Positions 1 through 8,217 of a DNA stretch of 26,022 bases are shown one piece after another. Made by a program: the position numbers and the translations under genes. This stretch comes from Actinomycetota bacterium (GTDB taxonomy: Bacteria > Actinomycetota > Acidimicrobiia > Acidimicrobiales > Ilumatobacteraceae). The stretch lies in contig VERK01000007.1 in the NCBI GenBank assembly GCA_018882725.1, positions 1-26,022 of the forward strand, written 5' to 3'. Below the pieces are notes generated by a model. It was not told the DNA's origin. It searched no databases and worked only from the letters and a program-made list of their open reading frames with translations. Within the stretch, counting starts at the first letter, position 1. Every line of letters starts with the position of its first letter.

Positions 1-915
1 GTCTACACGACGACGTACGACGATGTCGCCGTCGAAGGCAGCCGCGTGGGCCTGGTGGAGAACGCGACCTACACCGTCCGCGAGCTCTTCCTGTGCCTCA
101 TGATGCAGAGCGGCAATGACTGCGCCTCCTCGCTGGCTCAAGCCAACGGCGGTGTCGAGCTCACCGTGGCCCAGATGAACGAGGAGGCCCAGCGGCTCCA
201 GGCCTACGACACGGTGGCCCTGAATCCGAGCGGGCTCCCGGCAGAGGGTCAGGTGAGCTCGGCATACGACCTCGCGCTCTTCGCTCGCGAGGGGCTCGCG
301 CGCCCCGACTTCTTCGAGTACGTCAACACGCGGGTGATCGAGGACTTCCCCGGCTATATGCCCGAGGAGCCCGGAGATCCACGGCCGACGATGCCCATCG
401 CCACGCAGAACCCCCTCTTCATCCAGGGCTACGAGGGCGCCATCGGCGTCAAGACGGGCTGGACGACCGAGGCCGGGCGCACCTTCGTCGGCGCGGCGGA
501 GCGGGGCGGCACGAGCCTGGTGGTCACCCTGCTCAACATCGAGGGTGAGATCTACCCCTCGGCCTCGGCACTTCTCGACTGGGGCTTCGCGAACATCGAC
601 TCCGTCACGCCCGTGGGCTATCTGGTGGACCCGGTGACCGCAGCACCCGGCGGCTCCGCGGAGGCGACGGCGCCGGCCATCGCAGAGCCGGCAGTCGATG
701 CAGGTGAGGCGGCACCTGATGCCGCAAGCGCTCCCGCGGCCACATCCTCGACCAACTGGGGATGGGTCTGGACGCTCATCGGTGCCATGGCCGTGGGCGT
801 GGTGCTCATCGTGCTCGGACTGCGCAGCCTGCGCGGCCCGGCTCCGCGCAGCGGCGGACGCCGAGCCCGGCCCGTGGAGCACGACGAGGTCGAGCACGAC
901 TACGCGCGCAACTGA
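1..915 (+). CDS. D-alanyl-D-alanine carboxypeptidase (peptidase S11), 5'-truncated
   Basis: Penicillin-binding serine peptidase that trims the terminal D-Ala from peptidoglycan stem peptides outside the membrane. The frame is open from base 1, so the gene starts before the window and the first in-window GTG (46) is not its start. About 304 residues are visible. In window numbering the S11 SxN motif is SGN at residues 37-39 and the KTG triad is at 151-153 (VKTGWT). The SxxK nucleophile motif must lie upstream, outside the window. After the catalytic domain there is an Ala/Pro-rich linker, a C-terminal membrane helix (about residues 252-274) and a basic tail, so the enzyme is membrane-anchored at its C-terminus. 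It converges on the leftward 2H phosphoesterase gene 9 nt away. The family call is secure; the exact physiological role is not. Confidence 0.93.
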   Translation, partial: VYTTTYDDVAVEGSRVGLVENATYTVRELFLCLMMQSGNDCASSLAQANGGVELTVAQMNEEAQRLQAYDTVALNPSGLPAEGQVSSAYDLALFAREGLARPDFFEYVNTRVIEDFPGYMPEEPGDPRPTMPIATQNPLFIQGYEGAIGVKTGWTTEAGRTFVGAAERGGTSLVVTLLNIEGEIYPSASALLDWGFANIDSVTPVGYLVDPVTAAPGGSAEATAPAIAEPAVDAGEAAPDAASAPAATSSTNWGWVWTLIGAMAVGVVLIVLGLRSLRGPAPRSGGRRARPVEHDEVEHDYARN

Positions 916-924
916 TCCTTACCC

Positions 925-1434
925 TCACCCCTGCAGCGGGTACGCCGCCCGAGGCATCCAGCCCACATCTCCGAGCTCGTAGAGCCGGATGGCCTCGACA
1001 GTGAAGACCGCTTCGAAGTCCGCGAGGTCCACGAACGCCTGGTCAAGAGCCACGTCCGCGAGATCGAGGGCCACCGTCACGTGCGGGTGGTAGGGGAACC
1101 TAAGGTCGACCGCCCAGGGACCGCACCTGACCCGGCGCTCGAGCTCCTCGCACCCGGGGATGCCCTCAGCGACAGCGAGGAAGACCACGGGACTCACGGG
1201 CCGGAACGTGCCCGTGCCGCGCAGGCGCATGCGGAACGGCGCGCATCCCACGACGGCCCGCTCGAGGTGCTCCTCGAGCACGGGCATGACGCCGGGGTCG
1301 ACCGAGACCGGTGCCACGACGGTGACGTGCGGGGGCACGGTGTCAGCTTCCGGGTCTGCCCAGGTGCGCCTCGCCTCGCGGATGCGGGAGGCATGCGGCT
1401 CCGGGACGTCGATCACGACACCGACGGTGATCAT
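925..1434 (-). CDS. 2H phosphoesterase / 2'-5' RNA ligase family protein
   Basis: A protein of 169 residues with the two HxT motifs that define 2H phosphoesterases: HVT at residues 36-38 and HVT at 118-120, one in each half of the bilobal fold. The family acts on 2'-5' or cyclic phosphodiester ends of RNA or nucleotides; the substrate here is unknown. The reading frame extends upstream to 1620, but that part is Ser/Arg/Pro-rich and antisense-like and lies inside trpS. The ATG at 1434, which begins MITVGVV and enters the first beta strand directly, is therefore chosen. It lies 13 nt downstream of the trpS stop in the same direction, so it is probably the last gene of the trpS operon. Confidence 0.85.
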   Translation of the reverse strand: MITVGVVIDVPEPHASRIREARRTWADPEADTVPPHVTVVAPVSVDPGVMPVLEEHLERAVVGCAPFRMRLRGTGTFRPVSPVVFLAVAEGIPGCEELERRVRCGPWAVDLRFPYHPHVTVALDLADVALDQAFVDLADFEAVFTVEAIRLYELGDVGWMPRAAYPLQG

Positions 1435-1447
1435 GAGCGGGCGGTGA

Positions 1448-2470
1448 TCATGGGGCCGGGAGGGGTGCGAATCCCACGCGGTCGTAGACCGCAGCAAGCG
1501 TGGGGGTTGCTGCCGCGCGGGCGCGGTCGGCGCCGAGGCGGACGAGCCGGTTGAGCTCGGCTGGGTCCGACATGAGCTCGTCGACCTGCGCTCGGAAACG
1601 CGTGCAGAAGTCGACGACAACCTCGGCCACGTCCTTCTTGAGATCCCCGTAGCCGCGTCCGTCGTACGAGTCGGCTACCTCCTGCACGGATCGACCGTCG
1701 AGTGCGCCCAGCAGCGTGAGCAGATTGGAGATGCCCGGCTTTCCCTCGGGGTCATAGCGGATGTCGCGGCCGGAGTCGGTGACCGCCGACATGATCTTCT
1801 TGCGCGTCACCTTCGGGTCGTCGAGCAGGAAGATGCAACCCGCCGGCGACGACTTGCTCATCTTGGCCGTGGGGTCAGCGAGGTCCAGGATCTTGGCCGT
1901 GTCCTTGACGATGAGGGGCTCGGGCACCACAAGGGTCGGTCCGTAGGTCGCGTTGAATCGCTGGGCGAGGTCGCGGGTGAGCTCCAGGTGCTGGCGCTGG
2001 TCCTCGCCCACGGGCACGCCCGAGGCCTGGTAGATGAGGATGTCGGCGGCCTGGAGGACGGGGTAGGTGAAGAGCCCCACGGTGGCGCGCTCGGCCCCCT
2101 CACGCTGGGACTTGTCCTTGAACTGCGTCATGCGCGAGGCCTCGCCGAAGCCCGTGAGGCACTCGAGGATCCAGGCGAGCTGGGCATGCTCCGGGACGTG
2201 GCTCTGGATGAAGACCGTCGAGCGCGTCGGGTCGAGCCCGACGGCGAGCAACTGGGCAAACGACAGGAGGGTGCGGTGGCGCAGGACCTGCGGGTCGTGC
2301 TCCACGGTGATGGCGTGCTGGTCGACGACGCAGTAGAACGCGTCGTGCGTCTCCTGAAGGCTCACCCACCGGCGGAGCGCGCCGAGGTAGTTGCCGATCT
2401 GGAAGGAGTCCGCGGTCGGCTGAATGCCGGAGAGCACACGCGGGGGGACGTGGACGGGGATCTCCGGCAT
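1448..2470 (-). CDS. trpS: Tryptophan--tRNA ligase
   Basis: Class Ic aminoacyl-tRNA synthetase that charges tRNA-Trp in the cytoplasm. It has 340 residues, normal for bacterial TrpRS. The N-terminal signature GIQPTADSFQIGNYLGA contains a HIGH-type motif in the form QIGN (residues 24-27), and KMSKS is present at 203-207 (AKMSKSSPAG). The ATG at 2470 is chosen because the residues before it in the open frame (to 2839) are an antisense-like Ser/Arg-rich stretch overlapping the CorC gene. The stop of that upstream gene is only 4 nt away, so the two are co-transcribed. The 2H phosphoesterase follows 13 nt after the trpS stop. Confidence 0.96.
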   Translation of the reverse strand: MPEIPVHVPPRVLSGIQPTADSFQIGNYLGALRRWVSLQETHDAFYCVVDQHAITVEHDPQVLRHRTLLSFAQLLAVGLDPTRSTVFIQSHVPEHAQLAWILECLTGFGEASRMTQFKDKSQREGAERATVGLFTYPVLQAADILIYQASGVPVGEDQRQHLELTRDLAQRFNATYGPTLVVPEPLIVKDTAKILDLADPTAKMSKSSPAGCIFLLDDPKVTRKKIMSAVTDSGRDIRYDPEGKPGISNLLTLLGALDGRSVQEVADSYDGRGYGDLKKDVAEVVVDFCTRFRAQVDELMSDPAELNRLVRLGADRARAAATPTLAAVYDRVGFAPLPAP

Positions 2471-2474
2471 GGCG

Positions 2475-3776
2475 TCATTCTGGCAGCGCCTCGTCGCCGC
2501 TCGCAGGGCCGGGTCCGTCCGGCACGGGCGCGACGCTGATGCGCGCCACACGGCGCCCATCGAGCTCGGTGACGGTGAGCAGGTGCCCATCGACTTCGAC
2601 GCTGGCACCCACCGTGGGCAGCTCCCCGAGCTCCGAGACGACGAATCCGGCGACAGTCTCGTAGGGCCCGTCCGGCAGCTCGACGCCCGTCTCGTCGGCG
2701 AAGTCCTCGAGATTGAGCAGGCCGTCCACGTCCGCGCGGGGACCCGACGCCTCGGTGTCGTACTCGTCGCGGATGTCGCCGACCAGCTCCTCGACAAGGT
2801 CCTCGAGGGTGACGATCCCCGCGGTCCCGCCGTACTCATCCACGACGATCGCCAGGTGCTGGCGCAGTCGGCGCATCTCGGTGAGCGCGGGGATCACCTG
2901 CTTGGTGCCGGGGAAGAATGCCGTCTCACGCGCAAGGTCGCCGACTCGGCGCGTGGAACGGTCGACGTCCGGCGTGAGGAGGTCGCGAATGTGGACCACT
3001 CCGACGACATCGTCGGCCGATCCGCGGATGACGGGATAGCGCGAGTGAGGCGCGTCGGATACCTCGATGATCGCGTCGGACACCGGGGTGGAGGCATCGA
3101 GGAAGGCGACCTCGGTACGAGGCAGCATGACCTCGCGCAGCTCGCGGTCACCCGCGTCGAAGACATCGTCGATGAGCGCGCGCTCCTCGGCGGTGAGCTC
3201 CTCCGTGGCAGCCACGATGTCGCGCAACTCCTCGCCCGTGATCTGCTCCTTGGCGGAATGCGGATTGCCGCCGAGCAGTCGGACGAGGGCATTGGTGGAG
3301 ATCGACAGCAGCCAGATGAAGGGGCGAGTGATGCGGGCGAGCAGCTCGACCGGCCCAGCGAGGATGAGCGCTGTGGACTCTGCCCGCTGGAGCGCGATGC
3401 GCTTGGGCACGAGCTCGCCGATGACGAGAGAGATGTAGGCGATCACGATGGTGACGCCGATGAAGGACAGCGCGGAGGCCCAGCCCGGCGAGAGTCCCCA
3501 CGACTCGAGCACGGGTGCGATCGCAGGCGCGATCTGCGATGCGCCGAAGCCGGCGGAGATGAAGCCCGCCAGCGTGACGCCCACCTGCACGGCGGCCAGG
3601 AAGCGATTCGGGTCGCGCACAAGCGAGGCCAGTGTGCGGCCCCTGCGGCCGCGCTGGGCAAGCCGCTCGACCTGACTCTCGCGCAGGGAGACGAGCGCGA
3701 TCTCAGCGGCGGCGAAGAAGCTGCCCAGGAGGATGAAGAACAGGACCAACGCGATGTTGACCCATAAACCGCTCAC
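2475..3776 (-). CDS. CNNM/CorC (HlyC) family membrane protein with CBS pair
   Basis: A protein of 433 residues with the full architecture of the DUF21-CBS-CorC_HlyC family. The DUF21/CNNM transmembrane domain covers about residues 1-185, with helices near 5-25, 60-88, 100-122 and 135-165 and the PKRIAL motif after the conserved GELVPK. The CBS pair covers about 217-335 and includes DEYGGTAGIVTLEDLVEELVG (here 313-333). The C-terminal CorC_HlyC domain spans about 345-415. Members act in Mg2+/Co2+ transport or resistance; the label hemolysin is historical. The start is GTG at 3776, the only sensible in-frame start before the first helix. The gene sits 21 nt after xth and 4 nt before trpS in an apparent operon. 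Specific ion use is not shown by sequence. Confidence 0.92.
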   Translation of the reverse strand: MSGLWVNIALVLFFILLGSFFAAAEIALVSLRESQVERLAQRGRRGRTLASLVRDPNRFLAAVQVGVTLAGFISAGFGASQIAPAIAPVLESWGLSPGWASALSFIGVTIVIAYISLVIGELVPKRIALQRAESTALILAGPVELLARITRPFIWLLSISTNALVRLLGGNPHSAKEQITGEELRDIVAATEELTAEERALIDDVFDAGDRELREVMLPRTEVAFLDASTPVSDAIIEVSDAPHSRYPVIRGSADDVVGVVHIRDLLTPDVDRSTRRVGDLARETAFFPGTKQVIPALTEMRRLRQHLAIVVDEYGGTAGIVTLEDLVEELVGDIRDEYDTEASGPRADVDGLLNLEDFADETGVELPDGPYETVAGFVVSELGELPTVGASVEVDGHLLTVTELDGRRVARISVAPVPDGPGPASGDEALPE

Positions 3777-3797
3777 CAGACAGAGGATACGGGGTGC

Positions 3798-4646
3798 TCA
3801 GGCGAACGTGATCGTGAGCGGCGCATGGTCGCTCCAGCGCTCGGCGTAGGTGGGCGCTTTGCCCACGACCGCCTCACGTGCGCGGGCGGCGAGCTCAGGC
3901 GTCGCGATCTGGTAGTCGATGCGCCACCCGCCGTCGGTGTCGAAGCCGCGACCGCGCCACGACCACCACGTATAGGGGCCGGGACCCGGGCCGCCGAGAG
4001 ACCGGCCCAGGTCGCTCCAGGGGCCGGACTTGCCACCGGGCACGCCGAACCACCGATCGAGGTAGGCACGCTCCTCGGGCAGGAAGCCGGCCTTGTCGCG
4101 GTTGCCCTTCCAGTTCTTGATGTCGACCTCAGCGTGGGCAACATTGAAATCGCCCGTGACCAGCACATGCCCCTTCTGGCGTGACGCACGGCGGCGCAAG
4201 GCGGCGAGCCTGCGGTCCATCGCATCGAGGAAGCGGAACTTCTCGTCCTGCTTGGGGGTCTGTGCCTCTCCGGTGTGGACGTACGCCGACACCACGGTGA
4301 TCGGCCCGAGAACCGTCTCGAGGTCGACCTCGATCCAGCGACCCTGCCGGGCGAACTCCGGGTCCCCCACGCCCTCGCGCACCGCCACGGGCTGCTCCCG
4401 GGTCAGGACGGCCACGCCATTGCGTCCCAGGCTCTCGGAGGCACTGTGCGACACGTGCATGCCGGCGAGCCCGCTCTCAGCGAGCTGCTCATGGACCTGC
4501 TCGTGGGTGGCACGCACCTCCTGAAGGCAGATGACATCGGCCTTCGCGCCTGCCAGCCATTCGAGGCCACCGCGTCGGGCGGCAGCCCGGATGCCATTGA
4601 CGTTGGCCGTGATCGCGACGAGCGCAACTCCCTTGGCGCGGGCCAA
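3798..4646 (-). CDS. xth: Exodeoxyribonuclease III (AP endonuclease, Xth family)
   Basis: Mg2+-dependent 3'-5' exonuclease and AP endonuclease of base excision repair, 282 residues. All exonuclease-phosphatase-fold signatures are visible: NVN at 15-17, LQE with catalytic Glu43, SAYVHTGE (Tyr122), GDFNVAH (Asp166, Asn168), WRIDY (Asp244), and SDHAP with Asp273/His274. The likely start is a TTG at 4646, because no ATG or GTG occurs in frame before the NVN strand. It lies 3 nt after the icd stop, and an AAGG/TGAGG stretch at the end of icd could act as ribosome-binding site, which suggests translational coupling. The CNNM/CorC gene follows 21 nt downstream. Confidence 0.94.
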   Translation of the reverse strand: MARAKGVALVAITANVNGIRAAARRGGLEWLAGAKADVICLQEVRATHEQVHEQLAESGLAGMHVSHSASESLGRNGVAVLTREQPVAVREGVGDPEFARQGRWIEVDLETVLGPITVVSAYVHTGEAQTPKQDEKFRFLDAMDRRLAALRRRASRQKGHVLVTGDFNVAHAEVDIKNWKGNRDKAGFLPEERAYLDRWFGVPGGKSGPWSDLGRSLGGPGPGPYTWWSWRGRGFDTDGGWRIDYQIATPELAARAREAVVGKAPTYAERWSDHAPLTITFA

Positions 4647-4649
4647 GCC

Positions 4650-5864
4650 TCAGGCCATCGCCTTCTGGAGGTTGGCGTCGATGGCGGCAAGGAAGTCCTG
4701 GGTCGTCAGCCACGGCTGGTCCGGACCCACGAGCAGGGCGAGGTCCTTGGTCATCTGGCCGCCCTCGACGGTCTCGATGCACACGCGCTCAAGGGTGCGC
4801 GCGAAGCCGGAGACCTCGGGCGTGCCGTCGAGCTTGCCGCGGTGCTCGAGCCCCTGCGTCCACGCGAAGATCGAGGCGACCGGGTTGGTCGAGGTGGCCT
4901 CGCCATGCTGGTGCTGGCGGTAGTGACGCGTCACCGTGCCGTGGGCGGCCTCGGCCTCGACGGTCCGGCCGTCCGGCGTCATGAGCACGCTGGTCATGAG
5001 TCCCAGCGAGCCGAAGCCCTGGGCCACGGTGTCCGACTGGACGTCGCCGTCGTAGTTCTTGCACGCCCAGACGTAGCCGCCCTCCCACTTGAGGGCGCTC
5101 GCGACCATGTCGTCGATGAGCCGGTGCTCGTACGTAAGGCCGGCGGCCTCGAACTCCGACTTGAACTCGGCGTCGAAGACCTCGGCGAAGATGTCCTTGA
5201 ACCGGCCGTCGTAGGCCTTGAGGATGGTGTTCTTCGTCGACATGTAGACGGGGTACTTGCGGGCGAGCCCGTAGCGGAACGATGCGCGCGCGAAGTCTCG
5301 GATCGAGTCATCGAGGTTGTACATGCCCATGGCGACGCCCGACTCAGGGAAGTCGAAGACCTGGAACTCCATTGGCTCCGAGCCATCGGCCGGGGTGAAG
5401 GTCATGGTGAGCGTGCCCGGCCCCGGCACCTTGAAGTCGGTGGCGCGGTACTGGTCGCCGAAGGCGTGGCGGCCCACGATGATCGGCTTGGTCCACGTCG
5501 GCACCAGGCGCGGGATGTTGGACATGATGATCGGCTCGCGGAAGATCACGCCGCCGAGGATGTTGCGGATGGTCCCGTTGGGCGACTTCCACATCTTCTT
5601 GAGGCCGAACTCCTCGACGCGTGCCTCGTCGGGCGTGATGGTCGCGCACTTGACTCCCACGCCGTACTCCAGGATCGCGTGCGCCGCGTCGATGGTCACC
5701 TGGTCGTCGGTGGCGTCTCGATGCTCCATGCCGAGGTCGTAGTACTTCAGGTCGACATCCAGGTAGGGCAGGATCAGCTGGTCCTTGATGAACTGCCAGA
5801 TGATGCGGGTCATCTCGTCGCCGTCGAGTTCGACGACCGGGTTGTCGACCTTGATCTTGGCCAT
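4650..5864 (-). CDS. icd: NADP-dependent isocitrate dehydrogenase (dimeric, eukaryote-like subfamily)
   Basis: TCA-cycle enzyme that oxidatively decarboxylates isocitrate to 2-oxoglutarate with NADP+. Its 404 residues match the homodimeric type II IDH subfamily, also found in mitochondria and many actinobacteria, rather than the E. coli type I or the large monomeric form. Visible features are DGDEMTR near the N-terminus, the substrate loop KSPNGTIRN (93-101), FREP with Arg109, GRHAFGDQYR (131-140), the metal-binding YDGDVQSD region and the NADP-binding EAAHGTVTRHYR segment. The ATG at 5864 is preceded by ACAGGAG about 8 nt upstream, a good Shine-Dalgarno. It is the first gene of the leftward block, with a candidate -10 box (TAGGGT) about 65 nt upstream of the start. 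Confidence 0.96.
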   Translation of the reverse strand: MAKIKVDNPVVELDGDEMTRIIWQFIKDQLILPYLDVDLKYYDLGMEHRDATDDQVTIDAAHAILEYGVGVKCATITPDEARVEEFGLKKMWKSPNGTIRNILGGVIFREPIIMSNIPRLVPTWTKPIIVGRHAFGDQYRATDFKVPGPGTLTMTFTPADGSEPMEFQVFDFPESGVAMGMYNLDDSIRDFARASFRYGLARKYPVYMSTKNTILKAYDGRFKDIFAEVFDAEFKSEFEAAGLTYEHRLIDDMVASALKWEGGYVWACKNYDGDVQSDTVAQGFGSLGLMTSVLMTPDGRTVEAEAAHGTVTRHYRQHQHGEATSTNPVASIFAWTQGLEHRGKLDGTPEVSGFARTLERVCIETVEGGQMTKDLALLVGPDQPWLTTQDFLAAIDANLQKAMA

Positions 5865-5909
5865 GGTGCGCTACTCCTGTCGGCCCACCCTTCCATCGGA
5901 GCGGGACCA

Positions 5910-5934
5910 CTTGTCTTGGACTTGTCTTACCCTA
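5910..5934 (-). promoter_or_regulatory. Candidate icd promoter with direct repeat at the start region
   Basis: On the minus strand TAGGGT (5934-5929) is a plausible -10 box. It is followed at once by an 8-bp direct repeat AAGACAAG-TCC-AAGACAAG (5928-5910). This predicts an icd leader of about 55-60 nt ending in the AGGAG ribosome-binding site. The repeat sits where transcription would start, a typical operator position. No clear -35 box is seen at 17 nt. Confidence 0.4.
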
Positions 5935-5948
5935 GCCTGACTGGTGCC

Positions 5949-5976
5949 CCGACCAGCAACTACCGACCAGCAACTA
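5949..5976 (+). repeat. Perfect 14-bp tandem duplication upstream of the MBL gene
   Basis: CCGACCAGCAACTA occurs twice with no spacer (5949-5962 and 5963-5976). The last TA of the second copy begins the TAGCGT -10 box of the gene at 5988. It lies in the 123-bp divergent region between icd and the metallo-beta-lactamase gene, where gene style also changes. Confidence 0.85.
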
Positions 5977-5980
5977 GCGT
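5975..5980 (+). promoter_or_regulatory. -10 box of a leaderless promoter (MBL gene)
   Basis: TAGCGT ends 7 nt before the ATG at 5988, so transcription would begin at or very near the start codon. The same spacing recurs at most unlinked genes to the right. No consensus -35 box is visible. Confidence 0.5.
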
Positions 5981-5987
5981 CGCGGTC

Positions 5988-7337
5988 ATGGCGGATCTGC
6001 TCGAACTGTCGGCGCGCATCATCGACTCGGGTCAGGCCGACCAGCCCGTCAACCGGGTCACCAACGAACTGTCCGAGATCGCCGAGGGTCTGGCCCTGGT
6101 CGAGAGCTTCAGCCACGCCGCGGTGTGGGACGTGGGCGAAGGTCTCGTCACCTTCGACACCTCGGGTGCTCACACCGGTGCCGCCGTCGTGGAGTCGATC
6201 CGGAAGTGGCGCCTGCGCACACCGTTCACCCATCTCGTCTACACGCACGGTCACGGCGACCACGTGGGTGGCAGTGGCTTCTTCGCCGCCGATGCCGAAT
6301 CACTCGGCCAGACCGCGCCGCAGGTGATCGGACATCACAACGTCGACCGCCGTCTCGATCGTTACCAGTCGATGGCTGGCTGGAACATCATGATCAACGC
6401 GCGTCAGTTCGGCGGACTGCGCGGCGAGTTGAACCTGAACATCGGCGACGGCGACAGCACCGGCGCGTCGGTGGCCGTCAACCCCAATGCTCGACGTTTC
6501 CTGCCGGCTTCGGTGCTGCGCCCCACCACGCACGTGGACGAGTCGCTCGATCTCGATATCGCCGGCAACCAACTGTCGCTGCGACACGCCGTGGGAGAAA
6601 CCGACGACCACCTGTGGGGTTGGGTTCCCGAGAAGAAGTGGCTGTTCTCGGGCGACTTCGTGATCTGGAACTTCCCCAACGCCGGCAATCCGCAGAAGGT
6701 TCAGCGCTTCCCCATCGAATGGGCGGCCGCGCTGCGCGACATGGTGGCCGCCGGTCCCGAGTTGTTGATTCCGGCCCACGGACTCCCCATCGCCGGACGC
6801 GAGCGCATCGCGCGTGTGCTCACGGAGATCGCTTCGGCTCTCGAGAATCTCGTCAAGGAAGTCATCGACATGATGAACACCGGCGCGACGCTCGACGAGA
6901 TCGTGCACACCGTTCGCGTTCCCGACGACACACTCGCCAAGCCGTACCTCCGTCCGCTCTACGACGAGCCCGAGTTCGTGATCCACAACGTGTGGCGTCA
7001 GTTCGGCGGTTGGTGGGATGGTGCACCGTCGCGCCTCAAGCCGTCACCCGATGCCCATCTCGCACGCACTCTGGCCGAACTCGCCGGTGGTGCACTCGCG
7101 CTGGCTCGTCACGCCCAGACCGTCGCCAACGAGGGTGATTTCCGTCTGGCCTCGCATCTCGTCGACTTCGCCGGCTGGGCCGCACCCGACGATCCGGACG
7201 TGCACGAGATCCGCGCTGACCTCTACATCCGCCGTCGCAAGGCCGAATCGTCGCTCATGGCCAAGGGCATCTTCCTCAGCGCCGCGCGCGAATCGCAGGC
7301 CGTCGTGGAAGCGTTGCGTCCGTCAACGCCCGAGTGA
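5988..7337 (+). CDS. Metallo-beta-lactamase fold protein of the alkylsulfatase (SdsA1/BDS1) type
   Basis: A 449-residue hydrolase. The zinc-binding motif THGHGDHVGG is at residues 86-95. Further conserved segments are ETDDHLWGWVPEKKWLFSGDF, an active-site His in PAHGLP, and YDEPEFVIHNVWRQFGGWWDGAPSRLKP, which marks the helical alkylsulfatase dimerisation domain. The family hydrolyses primary or secondary alkyl sulfates. Unlike canonical SdsA1 (about 650 residues) it stops after the dimerisation domain and has no C-terminal sterol-carrier-like domain, and no signal peptide is seen, so it is probably cytosolic and its substrate may differ. The ATG at 5988 is chosen over a much longer open frame that is only antisense to icd; a TAGCGT -10 box 7 nt upstream supports it. 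Its 3' end overlaps the convergent EamA gene by 15 bp. Confidence 0.85.
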   Translation: MADLLELSARIIDSGQADQPVNRVTNELSEIAEGLALVESFSHAAVWDVGEGLVTFDTSGAHTGAAVVESIRKWRLRTPFTHLVYTHGHGDHVGGSGFFAADAESLGQTAPQVIGHHNVDRRLDRYQSMAGWNIMINARQFGGLRGELNLNIGDGDSTGASVAVNPNARRFLPASVLRPTTHVDESLDLDIAGNQLSLRHAVGETDDHLWGWVPEKKWLFSGDFVIWNFPNAGNPQKVQRFPIEWAAALRDMVAAGPELLIPAHGLPIAGRERIARVLTEIASALENLVKEVIDMMNTGATLDEIVHTVRVPDDTLAKPYLRPLYDEPEFVIHNVWRQFGGWWDGAPSRLKPSPDAHLARTLAELAGGALALARHAQTVANEGDFRLASHLVDFAGWAAPDDPDVHEIRADLYIRRRKAESSLMAKGIFLSAARESQAVVEALRPSTPE

Positions 7338-8162
7338 TACCAACGCCAAGGCGAGTCCGGCCAGCAGCATTCCGATCACCTGACTGCGGGTGACTCGCTC
7401 GCGGTCGATCCGCATCGCGAGAACGATCGTGCTCACCGGATAGAGCGAGGTGATCACCGCGACGAGCGAGAGCAACCCTTCGCGCGTGGCCGCCAGGAAC
7501 AACAAGTTGGCGCCCATGTCGAACACTCCGGCCACCAAGGCCAGGAGTGGAACTCGTTTCGGACTCGCACCAGCAGGCCGCGTGGCCAACAGAACGATGG
7601 CCGCCAGCGTGATGGACGCGATGCGGACCCCCAACAACGGCCACATACCCGAGTCGTCGCTGGTGCGATCGAGGCACACGTACAACCAGCCGAATCCGGC
7701 TCCCGAACCGATGGCCACCAACCAGATGAACGGACGTGTGGTGGTGTGCGGCGTTCCGACGGCTCCCGTGACGAGCACGACGCCGGCCAACGCGACCACC
7801 ATGCCTACGTAGGCGAGACCACCGGGGCGTTCGCCGAACCCGAGTCCGGCCGCCACCGGCACGATCGTGCTGACCACTGCGGTGAGTGGCGCCACCACCG
7901 TCATCGAGCCGTTGGCGAGGCCGTAGTAGAGCAGCGTCAAGCCGATGAAGCCGCCGGCACCGCCCACGGCTCCCCACGCCCAATCACGCGCACCCGGAAC
8001 CGGGTCGCCCAACACCACCAACGCCACGGCGAGAACGAGCAGGCTGAAGATCTGTCCGGCCAACGTGACAGCGAGCGACGGGAAACGACGGGCCGCGCGT
8101 CCTCCGCAGTAATCACCCAAGCCGTACACCGCGGCGGCCGCCGCGGCGAGAAGAATCTCCAC
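7323..8162 (-). CDS. EamA-family (drug/metabolite transporter superfamily) membrane protein
   Basis: About 279 residues, almost wholly hydrophobic, with roughly ten predicted membrane helices in two repeated EamA halves (boundary near residues 132-140, after VLVTGAVGTP). EamA proteins export amino acids, nucleosides or other small metabolites; the substrate cannot be read from sequence. Two starts are possible: TTG at 8183 or GTG at 8162. The GTG is preferred because it places the first helix at the N-terminus and has TATCCA 6 nt upstream, close to the leaderless promoter pattern of the neighbours. The gene is divergent from the DUF3089 lipoprotein gene. It converges on the MBL gene, with a 15-bp tail overlap. 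Confidence 0.85.
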   Translation of the reverse strand: MEILLAAAAAAVYGLGDYCGGRAARRFPSLAVTLAGQIFSLLVLAVALVVLGDPVPGARDWAWGAVGGAGGFIGLTLLYYGLANGSMTVVAPLTAVVSTIVPVAAGLGFGERPGGLAYVGMVVALAGVVLVTGAVGTPHTTTRPFIWLVAIGSGAGFGWLYVCLDRTSDDSGMWPLLGVRIASITLAAIVLLATRPAGASPKRVPLLALVAGVFDMGANLLFLAATREGLLSLVAVITSLYPVSTIVLAMRIDRERVTRSQVIGMLLAGLALALVSLGR

Positions 8163-8182
8163 CTCACATGGATAGCAGGACA

Positions 8183-8198
8183 AAGCATCACGATGCTT
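8183..8198. promoter_or_regulatory. Perfect inverted repeat in the EamA/DUF3089 divergent promoter
   Basis: AAGCATC-AC-GATGCTT, 7-bp arms with a 2-nt centre. It sits where the -35 regions of both divergent genes would fall, about 17 nt from TACCGT (8206-8211, plus) and TATCCA (8174-8169, minus). This resembles the operator geometry at 12792-12804. The regulator is unknown. Confidence 0.45.
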
Positions 8199-8205
8199 CT
8201 TTGCC

Positions 8206-8211
8206 TACCGT
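8206..8211 (+). promoter_or_regulatory. -10 box of a leaderless promoter (DUF3089 gene)
   Basis: TACCGT is followed by exactly 6 nt and then the ATG at 8218. No Shine-Dalgarno is present between them. Confidence 0.5.
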
Positions 8212-8217
8212 CGCGGC

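Noticed and set aside
2424..3767. 447-codon rightward open frame
   Set aside because: Antisense shadow of the CNNM/CorC gene; the composition is rich in Arg, Asp, Gly and His with no domain, while the minus-strand frame has all family features.
4275..5987. Long rightward open frame that runs into the metallo-beta-lactamase gene
   Set aside because: It is antisense to xth and icd, whose motifs are complete; the true gene begins at the ATG at 5988 with a promoter just before it.
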